A DNA stretch of 64,000 bases from Nocardia arthritidis (GCF_011801145.1 NZ_CP046172.1:4774001-4838000); one strand, 5' to 3'. Shown: positions 43,484 through 52,270, counted from the stretch's first letter. The notes: generated from the sequence alone by a model not told the origin. Translations and numbers: made by a program.

Positions 43484-44305
43484 ATGACCGAATCCATCCC
43501 CGTCGGCACCGGAACCCTCGCGGTTCCCGGCGCAAACCTGTACTACGAACTGCGCGGCACCGGACCACTGATCGTGCTGGCCGGATCGCCCATGACGGCG
43601 GCGCCGTTCGCTCCGCTGGCCGATACGCTCGCCACCGACCACTCCGTGCTCACCACCGATCCGCGCGGTCACGGCGGCACCGTGCTCGACGATCCGGCCC
43701 AGGACTCGACCCCCGAACTGCGCGGCGACGATCTGGCCCGGCTCATCGTCCACATCGACCGCGGCCCCGCCATCGCCTTCGGCTCCAGCGGCGGCGCGAG
43801 CAGCGTGCTCGCCCTCGTGCAGGACAATCCGGACCTGGTGACCACCGCCGTCGCGCACGAGCCGCCCCTGGTGGAACTGCTCGACGACCGCGCGCGACGC
43901 ATTGCCGCCATCGAGGACATCATGGCCACCTACGACGCGGGCGACAGGCTCGCCGCCGGACGAAAGTTCATGGCGTTCACCGAGGTTCCGGTCTCCGAGG
44001 AGATGATCGACCAGATGTACGGTCCGGGCCGCGATCCGGCGCAGCTGGCCGAGGAGGCCTACTTCTTCCGCCACGAGATGCTGGGGACCACCCAGTTCCT
44101 GCCGAATATCGAAGCGCTGCGCAATGTCCCGACCCGCCTGGTGATCGGCATCGGCGAGACCTCGGCGGGCCAGCTGTGCGACCGCGCATCGCGGGCGCTG
44201 GCCGCCGGACTCGGGATCGAACCGGCCCTGTTCCCCGGCGGGCACGGCGGCTTCATGGAGGACGCGGAGGCCTTCGCCAAGCGGTTGCGTGCGGTGCTGA
44301 GCTGA
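43484..44305 (+). CDS. Alpha/beta hydrolase, copy 1 of a tandem pair
   Basis: A 273-residue hydrolase. TTDPRGHGGT marks the strand-4 region, the nucleophile is in FGSSGGASS and the base His in FPGGHGGFMED. GGAGAG precedes ATG 43484. It is about 100 bases downstream of arsR and 78 bases upstream of a close paralogue, so the three may be one unit. Substrate unknown. Confidence 0.82.
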   Translation: MTESIPVGTGTLAVPGANLYYELRGTGPLIVLAGSPMTAAPFAPLADTLATDHSVLTTDPRGHGGTVLDDPAQDSTPELRGDDLARLIVHIDRGPAIAFGSSGGASSVLALVQDNPDLVTTAVAHEPPLVELLDDRARRIAAIEDIMATYDAGDRLAAGRKFMAFTEVPVSEEMIDQMYGPGRDPAQLAEEAYFFRHEMLGTTQFLPNIEALRNVPTRLVIGIGETSAGQLCDRASRALAAGLGIEPALFPGGHGGFMEDAEAFAKRLRAVLS

Positions 44306-44382
44306 AATACGCACCGGGGACCGATGAATTCGCGCGGCGGCGGCGGTCTGTTCCTGAGGACACCCGTTCCGAAGGAGGACCC

Positions 44383-45204
44383 ATGGATTCAGTCGTCACC
44401 GCCCGCACCCTGACGGTGCCCGGCGCCAGCCTGCACTACGAGGTGCGCGGCGCCGGAACCCCGATCGCGCTGGTCGGCGCGCCGATGGCGGCAGCGGCGT
44501 TCGCGCCGCTCGCCGATTTGCTCGCCGGGGATCACACCGTGCTCACCACCGATCCGCGCGGCCACGCGGGCAGCGTCCTCGACGATCCGGACCAGGACTC
44601 GACCCCCGAACTGCGCGCCGACGACCTGGCCCGACTGCTCACCGAACTCGGCGCGGGCCCCGCGGTGGTGTTCGGCAGCAGCGGCGGCGCCGTCACCGCA
44701 CTGGCACTGGCGCAGGCACGCCCCGATCTGGTGCACACCGTCATCGCGCACGAACCGCCGATCGTCGAGTTGCTCGACGATCGCGCCGAATTACGTTCTC
44801 GGACAGAGGAAATGATCGCCACCCACCGGTCCGGCGACGCACTCGGGGCCTGGCGGCAGTTCATGGCCAACGCGAATATTCCCATACCGGAACCGGTGCT
44901 GCGGGAGCAATTCGGCGGCGACCGCGACCTGACGCAACTCGCCTCCGAGGCATACTGGTTCGCGCACGAAATGCGCGAGACCACCGCGTGGGCACCGGAT
45001 CTCGACGCGTTGCGCGCCGGATCGGTGCGGATCATCGCCGCGATCGGCGAGCAGTCGGCGGGGCAGCTCTGCGACCGCAGCACCCGTGCCCTCGCGGCCG
45101 CTCTCGGCATCGAGCCGACCATATTTCCTGGGGACCACATCGGATTCGTATCCGATCCGGCCGGGTTCGGCGACCGGTTGCGGGAGGTGCTCGCCGCTCG
45201 GTGA
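44383..45204 (+). CDS. Alpha/beta hydrolase, copy 2 of a tandem pair
   Basis: A 273-residue paralogue of the preceding gene, same length and with shared blocks such as LTTDPRGHAGSVLDDP, QDSTPELR, FGSSGGAVTAL and EQSAGQLCDRSTRALAA. The catalytic His is in FPGDHIGFVSD. GAAGGAGG precedes ATG 44383. The copies have diverged across the substrate lid, suggesting different substrates. Confidence 0.82.
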   Translation: MDSVVTARTLTVPGASLHYEVRGAGTPIALVGAPMAAAAFAPLADLLAGDHTVLTTDPRGHAGSVLDDPDQDSTPELRADDLARLLTELGAGPAVVFGSSGGAVTALALAQARPDLVHTVIAHEPPIVELLDDRAELRSRTEEMIATHRSGDALGAWRQFMANANIPIPEPVLREQFGGDRDLTQLASEAYWFAHEMRETTAWAPDLDALRAGSVRIIAAIGEQSAGQLCDRSTRALAAALGIEPTIFPGDHIGFVSDPAGFGDRLREVLAAR

Positions 45205-45272
45205 CGAATCTTCGGGCGGCCGGGTGAAATTCGGTTGAGCGGCGGCGGATTCTGTGGCGTCATGGAACACCT

Positions 45273-46340
45273 ATGAGAGTGAAGCCGCAGCGGCCGGGGA
45301 CGCGACATGCGGTGGGGGACGGGCTCAAGGTGCATCGCCGAACGATGCGACTCGACCGCCGGGACCACACCGTCATCTCGCTGCGCCCCGGCACCGCAAT
45401 CCGATTCAGTACCAACCGTTTTCACAACACCTGGCATGTGCTCTCCGACGACCGGGGCGCACAGCTGCTGGCCCGGCTGCTCTGGGGGCTGTCGTATCAG
45501 GCGCGGCCGGGCACCCTGGTGGTGATCGATCAGCCGTTCCTCGCGCCGACCCCGTTCGACGCGGACCCGGCCGACCCGATCGTGTTGCTGCCCAACTGGT
45601 TCGGCAATCTCACCGCGACGGCGGCACGGGAGCTGCGACACCGGCTGCCGCTGCGCGGGCCGTCCGAGGGGACGGTGCGGTGGCGCAGTTTCGGTCTGTC
45701 CCAAGACTATTGGGCAGGTCGCCCGGACTGGCGGTGGCGGGCCGAGCGCGGCACCACCAGCCGCCGCAGCGGGATGATCGTGCTCGCCCCGATCGACCCG
45801 GACGAGTGCCGCGACTGGGCGGTCGACGTCGCCCGCATGAACACCGCGGAGCGCACCTCCGACCACCGCTACCTCGGCCCATGGCGACACGGCTACGACG
45901 GTGAGGTGCAGATCTTCCGGCACTTCCATCAGATGGTCGGCGTCGCCGCACGGGCGCGCCGCCAGGTGCTGGACCGGCCGGACGGCCCGCCGGCCGACCC
46001 GGAAGGCCTGCGCTACGCGATCTGGGCGGAATCCGCCCGAATCCGTGGACAGCACTTGCGGATTCGCGGCCGCGCCCGCTACTGGACCGACCTGAACGAG
46101 GCCGCAGGCCTGATGCTCGGACCCGCCGGTATCAACTTCGTGTCCGAACTCCAGGAAGTCGGCGCCGTCGAAGCCTACCGCCGCATGCGCGCCGCTCAGG
46201 TCCGCGGCCTCGACCTGCGCATGCTGTGGGCGATGGACGCCGTCATCACCGGAATAGACCGCGCCGCAGTATCACCCATGCGCCGTCGCCAATTGCTGAC
46301 CCAACTGCGAGCACTCGATCGCCGCGAGTCCGCAGGATGA
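45273..46340 (+). CDS. Hypothetical protein
   Basis: A 355-residue Arg/Trp-rich soluble protein that I do not recognise. No signal peptide, helix-turn-helix or catalytic motif stands out. Its middle part has a conserved-looking SFGLSQDYWAGRPDWRWR stretch. It follows the second hydrolase by 68 bases in the same direction. The composition is normal for the genome. Confidence 0.65.
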   Translation: MRVKPQRPGTRHAVGDGLKVHRRTMRLDRRDHTVISLRPGTAIRFSTNRFHNTWHVLSDDRGAQLLARLLWGLSYQARPGTLVVIDQPFLAPTPFDADPADPIVLLPNWFGNLTATAARELRHRLPLRGPSEGTVRWRSFGLSQDYWAGRPDWRWRAERGTTSRRSGMIVLAPIDPDECRDWAVDVARMNTAERTSDHRYLGPWRHGYDGEVQIFRHFHQMVGVAARARRQVLDRPDGPPADPEGLRYAIWAESARIRGQHLRIRGRARYWTDLNEAAGLMLGPAGINFVSELQEVGAVEAYRRMRAAQVRGLDLRMLWAMDAVITGIDRAAVSPMRRRQLLTQLRALDRRESAG

Positions 46341-46567
46341 TCTCGCGCGCTGACGCGCCTCGTCAGCAGCTGTCGGTGCCGCGCCCGGATCGGTTGCTGC
46401 GGTAGCCCGGTGCCGCATATCGTGACCGCCGCTTCAACGACCCTGCATCCGCCGCGGGATGTTGCGTGCGCCCGTATGTCGTTGACCGCCTGTTGAATCC
46501 GGAGCACCTGATACCGCGATTTCCGCCCGTGTTCGCTGTCCCCACGTGGACTGATCAGTCGTCTTCG

Positions 46568-47407
46568 CTACTCGATTGCCCAGGGCACGGGTTCAGACCG
46601 CTTCCGGTGGGCGTGATATTCGACCTGACTGTCATCGATGTGCACACCCTTCTCACGTAGGTGCTCGACGACCTGGTGCGTGAACTTACGCGCGGGCCGA
46701 TAGTGGGTGCTGTGATCGGAGATGAGAGCCAAATGGCCGTTGCTGACCCGGATTTCGCCTGCTCCTGCTACTGGTGCGCCCGCGAGAAAACTCGAGTGAT
46801 GGAATACCCCCGCGATGTGTTGCGGTGAGGAATACAGGTCGCCGTTCTCGTCCATCACGAAGATCGCCCGTCCGCCTTGTGGGGTCCACAGTGTGCTGGC
46901 AGTCGAGGTGTCGAGGAGGCGGCCGGTGCTGTCGTATAGCAGGCCATCGCGGATGGTGAGTTTGTACGCCTGTCGTTCGGTTGCATTCAAGTATTTGACG
47001 TGAGTGTCACGCCATACCCGATTGCCCGGCACTTCCTCACCCACGAACTCGGGGTGTATCGGTGTCGTCCGGTACCGGGCTATCGAGCCCCTGGGCACGG
47101 TACTCGTGGGCTCGATCTCCGGCCACGACACTTCCGGCCATGGTCGCATGTCGTCGAGTTCGGCAACGATCCGGTTGAGGAAATCTCGAATCTCGGCTTC
47201 GCTGTGCCTCGTGCCTATCGTCGCATTGAGCTCTGCGCCCGACTCGAGCGCTTCGAGGAGCGCGCGGTACTCCTGATCGGCTGTGAGATCAAAGAAGGGT
47301 TTTGTGAGCAAGTCGCGTGATACGCGGCTCACCTCCGCCGGGCCGAGTTCATTGAACTGAACCACATAGAGAATGGCGTTCACGACACCGCGCCATTCTT
47401 CGGTCAT
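46568..47407 (-). CDS. HSSF/GHYRP-motif protein, effector-like or unknown
   Basis: A 279-residue protein. The C-terminal third contains FHHSSFLAGAPVAGAGE and later SDHSTHYRPARKFTHQVVEH. The combination HSSFLaG...AaGE/R...GHYRP is shared, as I recall it, by plant IQM calmodulin-binding proteins and some bacterial effector or toxin-like proteins; its function is not settled. The first 100 residues are an unrelated helical region. GGAGG lies five bases before ATG 47407. Its third-position GC is visibly lower than the surroundings, suggesting transfer. Confidence 0.65.
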   Translation of the reverse strand: MTEEWRGVVNAILYVVQFNELGPAEVSRVSRDLLTKPFFDLTADQEYRALLEALESGAELNATIGTRHSEAEIRDFLNRIVAELDDMRPWPEVSWPEIEPTSTVPRGSIARYRTTPIHPEFVGEEVPGNRVWRDTHVKYLNATERQAYKLTIRDGLLYDSTGRLLDTSTASTLWTPQGGRAIFVMDENGDLYSSPQHIAGVFHHSSFLAGAPVAGAGEIRVSNGHLALISDHSTHYRPARKFTHQVVEHLREKGVHIDDSQVEYHAHRKRSEPVPWAIE

Positions 47408-47615
47408 CTTGTCCTCCACATCATTTGGTTGCCATGAACTGAATCGTCGACGGATCCGGTTCTACGCCGCGTATATGTTGCTGCCTGGACCGGCAGGGTG
47501 GCGTCTGGTTGCCGCCCGCCGCACTGTAGTCGGCCGCGGAATTCGGCGCAGTTCTTCAGCCTTCGTGTGTGCCGGTGCCGAGTGGATCGGTAGGTGAATT
47601 GTTCGTGGCCGCTGC

Positions 47616-48233
47616 TCAATTCGCGACGTTGACATGGTGGTGGACCGCCGACGGATCGGCGGCGAGGGTGAGCACGCAGCGGGCCAGGTCGGGGCGGGTG
47701 ATCCGGACGCCGAAGGTCACATTGCGATCGATGGCCGTGCGATAGGAACCCTTGCCCGGCTTGTCGGTCAGCTGTGGTGCGCGCACGATCGTCCAGTCGA
47801 GGCCGGACCCGCGGACCACCTCCTCGGCGCGGGACATATCGGTGAGGCTGTGGCGCAATAGATTTCGTAGGATCAGCGGTTTGACCACGTAGCGGGTGAA
47901 CGGGTCGTCGCCCGGCCCGGCGATTCTGGCGCTGTTGCTCATCACCAACAGTCGTCGTGTTCCGGTGGCCGCCATGGCTTTTGCGATCATCTGGATGGTA
48001 TCCGCCTGTACCGAGGTCGGTCCCTTCTCCCGGGAGCCGATGGCGCTGAGTACCGCGTCCGCGCCGGCGACGGCCCCTGCCAGTTCGGCCGGGTCGAAAG
48101 CGACCATTCGGGCTCGCTGCGGCAGTTGATGCCGACCGCGTACCACCGCCGTCACCTCATGGCCGTCGTCCAGTGCCTGCTGGACCAAATGAGCGCCGGT
48201 CCGGCCGGTCGCGCCGAAGATCGTGAGCCGCAT
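47616..48233 (-). CDS. NmrA-like / atypical SDR NAD(P)-binding protein
   Basis: A 205-residue protein with the dinucleotide-binding start LTIFGATGRTGAHLVQQAL and the atypical-SDR segment VMSNSARIAG and SGLDWTIVRAP. Such proteins reduce quinones or flavins or act as redox sensors. ATG 48233 is preferred over ATG 48245. It diverges from a TetR gene with two matching operators in the gap, so it is probably a regulated stress gene. Confidence 0.82.
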   Translation of the reverse strand: MRLTIFGATGRTGAHLVQQALDDGHEVTAVVRGRHQLPQRARMVAFDPAELAGAVAGADAVLSAIGSREKGPTSVQADTIQMIAKAMAATGTRRLLVMSNSARIAGPGDDPFTRYVVKPLILRNLLRHSLTDMSRAEEVVRGSGLDWTIVRAPQLTDKPGKGSYRTAIDRNVTFGVRITRPDLARCVLTLAADPSAVHHHVNVAN

Positions 48234-48251
48234 ATCGCACCCCATCAGGTT

Positions 48252-48294
48252 GGTGAGTATTTACTAACCTATAGTGGGTGAGTAATTACTAACC
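48252..48294. promoter_or_regulatory. Two TetR-type operators GGTGAGTA(T/A)TTACTAACC
   Basis: Two 18-base copies at 48252-48269 and 48277-48294, 25 bases apart, differ at one base. Each is an imperfect palindrome (GGTgAGTA / TtACTaACC). They fill the gap between the divergent oxidoreductase and TetR genes. Confidence 0.8.
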
Positions 48295-48313
48295 TGTCAA
48301 CCGGAGCTCACCG

Positions 48314-48886
48314 TTGGGAACCCGCGATCGCATCCTCGACGCCGCCGCCGACATCATGCGCGAGCGCGGCGTCGCCCATGCCACTACCAAGGAAATCGCA
48401 AGGGCCGCAGGCTATTCCGAGGCCGCGCTGTATAAACACTTCGGCGACAAGGAGGAGCTGATCCTAGAGGTGCTGCGCGAGCGAATGCCCGATCTCTCCG
48501 CGCTGACCCCGCGCGCGGGCACATCGACCGTCGAGGCGAACCTGGCCGCCATCGCCCGCGCCGCCACCGCCTTCTATCAGCGGGCGCTACCGCTGTTCGG
48601 CGGGCTGCTCGCCGAACACGCCCGCATGGCGGCGCACCGCGACGCCATGCGCAAACACGGCGGCGGGCCGGGACACGCCATCGCCCGGATCGCCGAATAC
48701 CTGCGCGCTGAACAGGAACTCGGCCGGATCGCCGCCGATGCCGACGTGGAAACCGTGGCGGCGCTACTCGACGGCGGCTGCTTCCACCAGGCATTTCTGC
48801 GCTACTACAGCGCCGGGCCCGATGCGGGACCGATCCCGGCATCGGTGGCGAAGCGGATGGCCCACAGTCTTTTCCGCGCGCTGTGA
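48314..48886 (+). CDS. TetR-family transcriptional regulator
   Basis: A 190-residue repressor: TRDRILDAAADIMRERGVAH and ATTKEIARAAGYSEAALYKHF form the DNA-binding head. The start is probably TTG 48314, with GGAG eight bases upstream. The twin operators immediately before it suggest autoregulation and control of the divergent NmrA-like gene. Confidence 0.87.
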   Translation: MGTRDRILDAAADIMRERGVAHATTKEIARAAGYSEAALYKHFGDKEELILEVLRERMPDLSALTPRAGTSTVEANLAAIARAATAFYQRALPLFGGLLAEHARMAAHRDAMRKHGGGPGHAIARIAEYLRAEQELGRIAADADVETVAALLDGGCFHQAFLRYYSAGPDAGPIPASVAKRMAHSLFRAL

Positions 48887-48954
48887 CAAGGTCGCCGACG
48901 GGCCGTCATGACGTCAACCGGTCGGTAGGGCAATGCTGTGCCAGTATCGGTGGC

Positions 48955-49368
48955 ATGTCGATTTCCGTGGAATCCATTGCCCATGTCCGGCTCACCGTAT
49001 GCGATATCGGGCGGTCGCGGGCCTTCTACGAGAAGGTGTTCGGATGGCCTGTGGCGCTGGAGGTTCCGGACGGCGCCGATGAGGAGACGAAGCAGCGGCT
49101 CGGGTTCCTCTACGGTGGGGTGATCTATCGGATGGAACACGGTTTGATCGCGCTGCGGCCGGTGGGGACCGACCGCTTCGACGAAAACCGGGTCGGGCTC
49201 GACCATCTCGCGTTCCCGCTGGGTTCACTGGCCGAGTTGGAAGCGGCCGCAGCACATCTCGATGAGTGCGGTGTCGCGCACGAGGAGATCAAAGATATCG
49301 GCGTCAGCTACATTCTGGAGTTCCGGGACCCGGATAACATCGCCCTGGAGTTGATTGTCAAGAAGTAG
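48955..49368 (+). CDS. VOC-superfamily (glyoxalase-like) protein
   Basis: A 137-residue vicinal-oxygen-chelate protein. Two beta-alpha-beta modules are seen: SIAHVRLTVCDIGRSRAFYEK and VGLDHLAFPLGSLAELEAA, ending FRDPDNIALELIV. It is probably a metal-dependent lyase, dioxygenase or resistance protein; the metal ligands His10, His75 and Glu near the end are plausible. The ribosome site is weak. Confidence 0.83.
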   Translation: MSISVESIAHVRLTVCDIGRSRAFYEKVFGWPVALEVPDGADEETKQRLGFLYGGVIYRMEHGLIALRPVGTDRFDENRVGLDHLAFPLGSLAELEAAAAHLDECGVAHEEIKDIGVSYILEFRDPDNIALELIVKK

Positions 49369-49398
49369 TCGGCGGGTCGCCTCGGCACAGAGGCTCGG

Positions 49399-50211
49399 AT
49401 GTGGGCTGCCCCGCCAGCGAAAAATGCGGCGACGTCGGCGATCATCCTCGCGATAATGGCCGGCGTGGCGGGAATCGAAGTCGTTGTGGCCCATCAGGAG
49501 CGCGCGACGTTGCGCGTGGGTGAGATGTTCCTGAAGATCGACGTCGATCAGGCACACACCGATATCGAGGTCGATGCGATGGCTTTGGCGCCGATTCCGA
49601 CGCCGGAGGTCCTGTGGCGCAAGCCGCCCGTGCTCGCGCTCGCCGCCCTGCGCGGAGCGCCGCTCGGCCGCCTGGGCCGGCCGTCGACCGCATCGTCGGC
49701 GGCGTGGGTCGCGGCGGGCGCCGCCGTTCGGAGGCTGCACGATGCGCCGCTGCCGCCGTGGCCCGGTCGCAACCTCGACGGGGCCGCATCGGAACTCGAC
49801 GCCGAATGCGCGTGGCTCATCGCGAACGATGTTCTGCCCGCCGACGTGGTCACCCGTAACCGCCGGGCCGCCGAGGCCGCGCTGCGGCCGTGGACACCGG
49901 TGTTCGCGCACGGCGACCTGCAGGTCGCCCACGTATTCGTCGACGGTGACGAGGTCACCGGCGTGCTCGACTGGTCCGAGGCGGGCCCCGGCGATGCCCT
50001 GTACGATCTCGCCACCTTGACGCTGGGACATCCGGAGCGCCTCGACGACGTCATCGCCGGGTACGGCGCGGATGTCGACCGGGATATCGTCCGCGCGTGG
50101 TGGTCTTTGCGGAGCCTGCGGGGTGTCCGCTGGCTGGTCGAGCACGGCTTCGACCCGACCTTGCCGGGCTGCGAAGTGGACGTGCTGAGAGCGCAGGCGA
50201 TGCGAGGCTGA
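49399..50211 (+). CDS. Aminoglycoside-phosphotransferase-family protein (APH fold)
   Basis: A 270-residue protein with the catalytic segment VFAHGDLQVAHVFVDG and the metal-binding VTGVLDWSEAGPGDALYDL typical of the APH family. The N-terminal lobe is short, so the real start may lie later than GTG/ATG 49399. It phosphorylates an unknown small molecule. It follows the VOC gene by 30 bases and may be coupled to it. Confidence 0.78.
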   Translation: MWAAPPAKNAATSAIILAIMAGVAGIEVVVAHQERATLRVGEMFLKIDVDQAHTDIEVDAMALAPIPTPEVLWRKPPVLALAALRGAPLGRLGRPSTASSAAWVAAGAAVRRLHDAPLPPWPGRNLDGAASELDAECAWLIANDVLPADVVTRNRRAAEAALRPWTPVFAHGDLQVAHVFVDGDEVTGVLDWSEAGPGDALYDLATLTLGHPERLDDVIAGYGADVDRDIVRAWWSLRSLRGVRWLVEHGFDPTLPGCEVDVLRAQAMRG

Positions 50212-50313
50212 CGCTCGCACGCTCGTCCAGGTCCGCGCACCGGACCATTGGAACGAATCCGGGCACCGGCATTGTTGCATCGGTTGTCGTCGCGGCGATT
50301 CCGGAGGAGACCC

Positions 50314-50406
50314 ATGTTCGCGATCAACAAAGATCCGGCGGCACTTGCCATCTCGATGATCGGCGGAATCCGGCCCGGCGAGAGCAGGGGAGTACCCGCC
50401 GAATGA
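50314..50406 (+). CDS. Small ORF (30 residues) translationally coupled to the SDR gene
   Basis: ATG 50314 has a strong GGAGGAG site six bases upstream and encodes MFAINKDPAALAISMIGGIR followed by PGESRGVPAE. Its stop overlaps the SDR start as ATGA (50403-50406). The SDR has no good ribosome site of its own, so this small ORF probably couples translation. No known family is recognised; it could be a functional peptide or a regulatory leader. Confidence 0.55.
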   Translation: MFAINKDPAALAISMIGGIRPGESRGVPAE

Positions 50407-51167
50407 GCGGACAGCCTGATGGCTCGCGGCGGGTCGCTTTGGTGACCGGCAGCTCGCGCGGGCTGGGCAGCGCGATCGCCCGGCGTCTCGCCACCGACGG
50501 ATTCGCCTTGGTGGTCAACGGATTACCCGGCGATGCGCGGGTGCGCGAGGTGGTACGGGAGATCGGTGATGCGGGTGGTGTCGCCGCGGCGATCTGCGCC
50601 GACATCACCGACGAGCGGGCTGTCGACGAACTCGTGGCCGCCACCGCGGAAACGCTCGGGCCGCCGGATGTGTTGGTGCTCAACGCGACCGGCCCGCAGC
50701 CCGAGGCGCCGCTACTCGACGTGACCTGGGCCGACCACGTCCAGCAGTTGGACTTCTTCGTCAAGAGCCCAATCCTGTTGGGCCGGGCCGTAATTCCCGG
50801 CATGCGCGCCCGCGGCTTCGGCCGGATCATCCAGATCGACTCCGAGGTGGCCCACCGCCCACCTCCGGGCCGGTCGGCATACGCCACGGCCAAGAACGCG
50901 CAGATCGGCCTGACGCTCAGCTGGGCAAGGGAACTCGCACCCCACGGCATAACGGTCAACACCGTCGCACCCGGCTTCATCCCCGTCGAACGCCACGCCA
51001 CCGTCCCCGCCCCGGTCCGCGCCGCCTACCTCGCGCAGGTCCCCGCGAACCGAATGGGCGTCCCCGCCGATGTCGCCCACGCCGTCAGCTTCTTCGCCTC
51101 CGAAGGCGCGGGTTTCATCACCGGCCAACGCGTAGTCGTCGACGGCGGCCGCTTCCTCGGCACCTGA
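50403..51167 (+). CDS. Short-chain dehydrogenase/reductase (SDR)
   Basis: A 254-residue classical SDR. The cofactor site is VALVTGSSRGLGSAIA, the catalytic Ser lies in IIQIDSEVAH, and the Tyr/Lys pair is YATAK. The C-terminal GQRVVVDGG is typical. FabG-like, but the substrate is unknown. The start is ATG 50403, overlapping the stop of the small ORF. Codon 40 is TTA. Confidence 0.88.
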   Translation: MSGQPDGSRRVALVTGSSRGLGSAIARRLATDGFALVVNGLPGDARVREVVREIGDAGGVAAAICADITDERAVDELVAATAETLGPPDVLVLNATGPQPEAPLLDVTWADHVQQLDFFVKSPILLGRAVIPGMRARGFGRIIQIDSEVAHRPPPGRSAYATAKNAQIGLTLSWARELAPHGITVNTVAPGFIPVERHATVPAPVRAAYLAQVPANRMGVPADVAHAVSFFASEGAGFITGQRVVVDGGRFLGT

Positions 51168-51207
51168 CCGCGCCGAAATACCGTGTCTATCAAGGAGATG
51201 CGATCAA

Positions 51208-51381
51208 ATGCACTTGTTCGGGAGTTGGCTGTCCGGAACCTGGCGTGCTTGGTTCGCCGAAGCGGTCCACATCACCACGCCCCAGCTCACCGCGCTCGCA
51301 CCCGCGGCGGCCGGTCTCGTCTGGGGCATCTGGTTCCCGCCGTTGACGGTCGCCGCCCGCCGCCCGGCTCACGCGCGATGA
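51208..51381 (+). CDS. Small hydrophobic protein (57 residues)
   Basis: AAGGAG ten bases before ATG 51208 introduces MHLFGSWLSGTWRAWFAEAV followed by one hydrophobic helix (LTALAPAAAGLVWGIWFPP) and a basic end. It is probably a small membrane protein. The stop overlaps another ATG (ATGA) whose frame soon loses gene-like composition, so a truncated partner may follow in the 243-base gap. I do not know the family. Confidence 0.55.
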   Translation: MHLFGSWLSGTWRAWFAEAVHITTPQLTALAPAAAGLVWGIWFPPLTVAARRPAHAR

Positions 51382-51624
51382 CCGCGCTCGACACCACCGC
51401 CACCAATGCCGCGAATCGCCGAACTTCGCAGGGCCACAAACGATCTGGAAACAACCAGTCATCGATCGTGTCAGCAGCGGCACCGGATAACGATGGCGGT
51501 TTTCCAGCGGCAGGCCGCCTATTTCGGAAATATCGTCGGGGTTGTTGTGGCGGCCGTTCGGCTCCTATCGTCGGCTGCGGCGATACGGTCGCGGTCGGGA
51601 GATGGTGCCGGGAAGGAATTCTGA

Positions 51625-52077
51625 ATGATCACGGATCCGATACTCATCCGGATCGGCGAGGTCGCGCGGCTCGGCCACGGTGGCGAGCGGGAGGCCGCTC
51701 GCCACCAGTTCGCGGAGATTTGGGACGAGATCGGCGGCGAGCAAGGCGATCCCCTGCAGCGCTGCACGCTCGCGCACGCGATGGCCGATATGCAAGACGA
51801 CGTGCGAGAGGAGCTGATCTGGGATCAGCGAGCACTGGCGGCCGTCGGCCTGATCACCGATGCGCGAGTCGCGCAGGCCGGGGTATCGGTTCCGGTGGCC
51901 GGACTGTATCCCTCGCTGTATCTGAACCTGAGTGAGTGCTATCGCAAGTTGGGCGATCTCACTCGTGCTCGTGAGTATCTACAGCGTGCGCGGGAAACGA
52001 TCGGCGCGCTCGGCGATGACGAATATGGGCGGCTGATCAGAGACGGCTTGAAGCAGGTCGCTGAACGACTGAGCTGA
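51625..52077 (+). CDS. TPR-like hypothetical protein
   Basis: A 150-residue helical protein whose C-terminal part, YLNLSECYRKLGDLTRAREYLQRA without its last residues, fits a tetratricopeptide repeat. GGAAGGAA precedes ATG 51625. It probably mediates protein contacts. Homologous short TPR proteins are common in actinomycetes; no partner can be named. Confidence 0.7.
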   Translation: MITDPILIRIGEVARLGHGGEREAARHQFAEIWDEIGGEQGDPLQRCTLAHAMADMQDDVREELIWDQRALAAVGLITDARVAQAGVSVPVAGLYPSLYLNLSECYRKLGDLTRAREYLQRARETIGALGDDEYGRLIRDGLKQVAERLS

Positions 52078-52097
52078 CGAGATCCTCGGTGCGACAA

Positions 52098-52126
52098 GTG
52101 ACCTGGTCGGTCACCTCCGCTATCCT
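52098..52126 (+). promoter_or_regulatory. Probable promoter of the S1-domain gene
   Basis: GTGACC (52098-52103) and TATCCT (52121-52126) are separated by exactly 17 bases, a reasonable actinobacterial sigma-A promoter. Transcription would begin near 52132-52134, giving a leader of about 138 bases. Confidence 0.5.
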
Positions 52127-52131
52127 GGCAC

Positions 52132-52214
52132 CTGTGACTGCCGGGTCGGCTGTAAGCCGCACACAGACAGGTTTCCCGGCCGCGCGGTGAGCGCGGCGCG
52201 GGCCAGAGGCCCGC
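52132..52214 (+). ncRNA. Structured 5' leader RNA of the S1-domain gene
   Basis: Three consecutive stems can form: CCGGG (52141) with CCCGG (52175) enclosing the small hairpin CGGC-TGTAA-GCCG; then CCGCGC-GGTGA-GCGCGG (52180-52196); then GCGGGCC-AGA-GGCCCGC (52198-52214). About 45 bases later comes AAAGGAGGTG, the ribosome site. The element could be a cis-regulator, perhaps autoregulated by the RNA-binding product. I do not recognise it as a named riboswitch. Confidence 0.5.
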
Positions 52215-52270
52215 CCTCCCAACGCATCCCGATCTATCAGCTCAGGGACTTGCGAAAGGAGGTGAAAACA

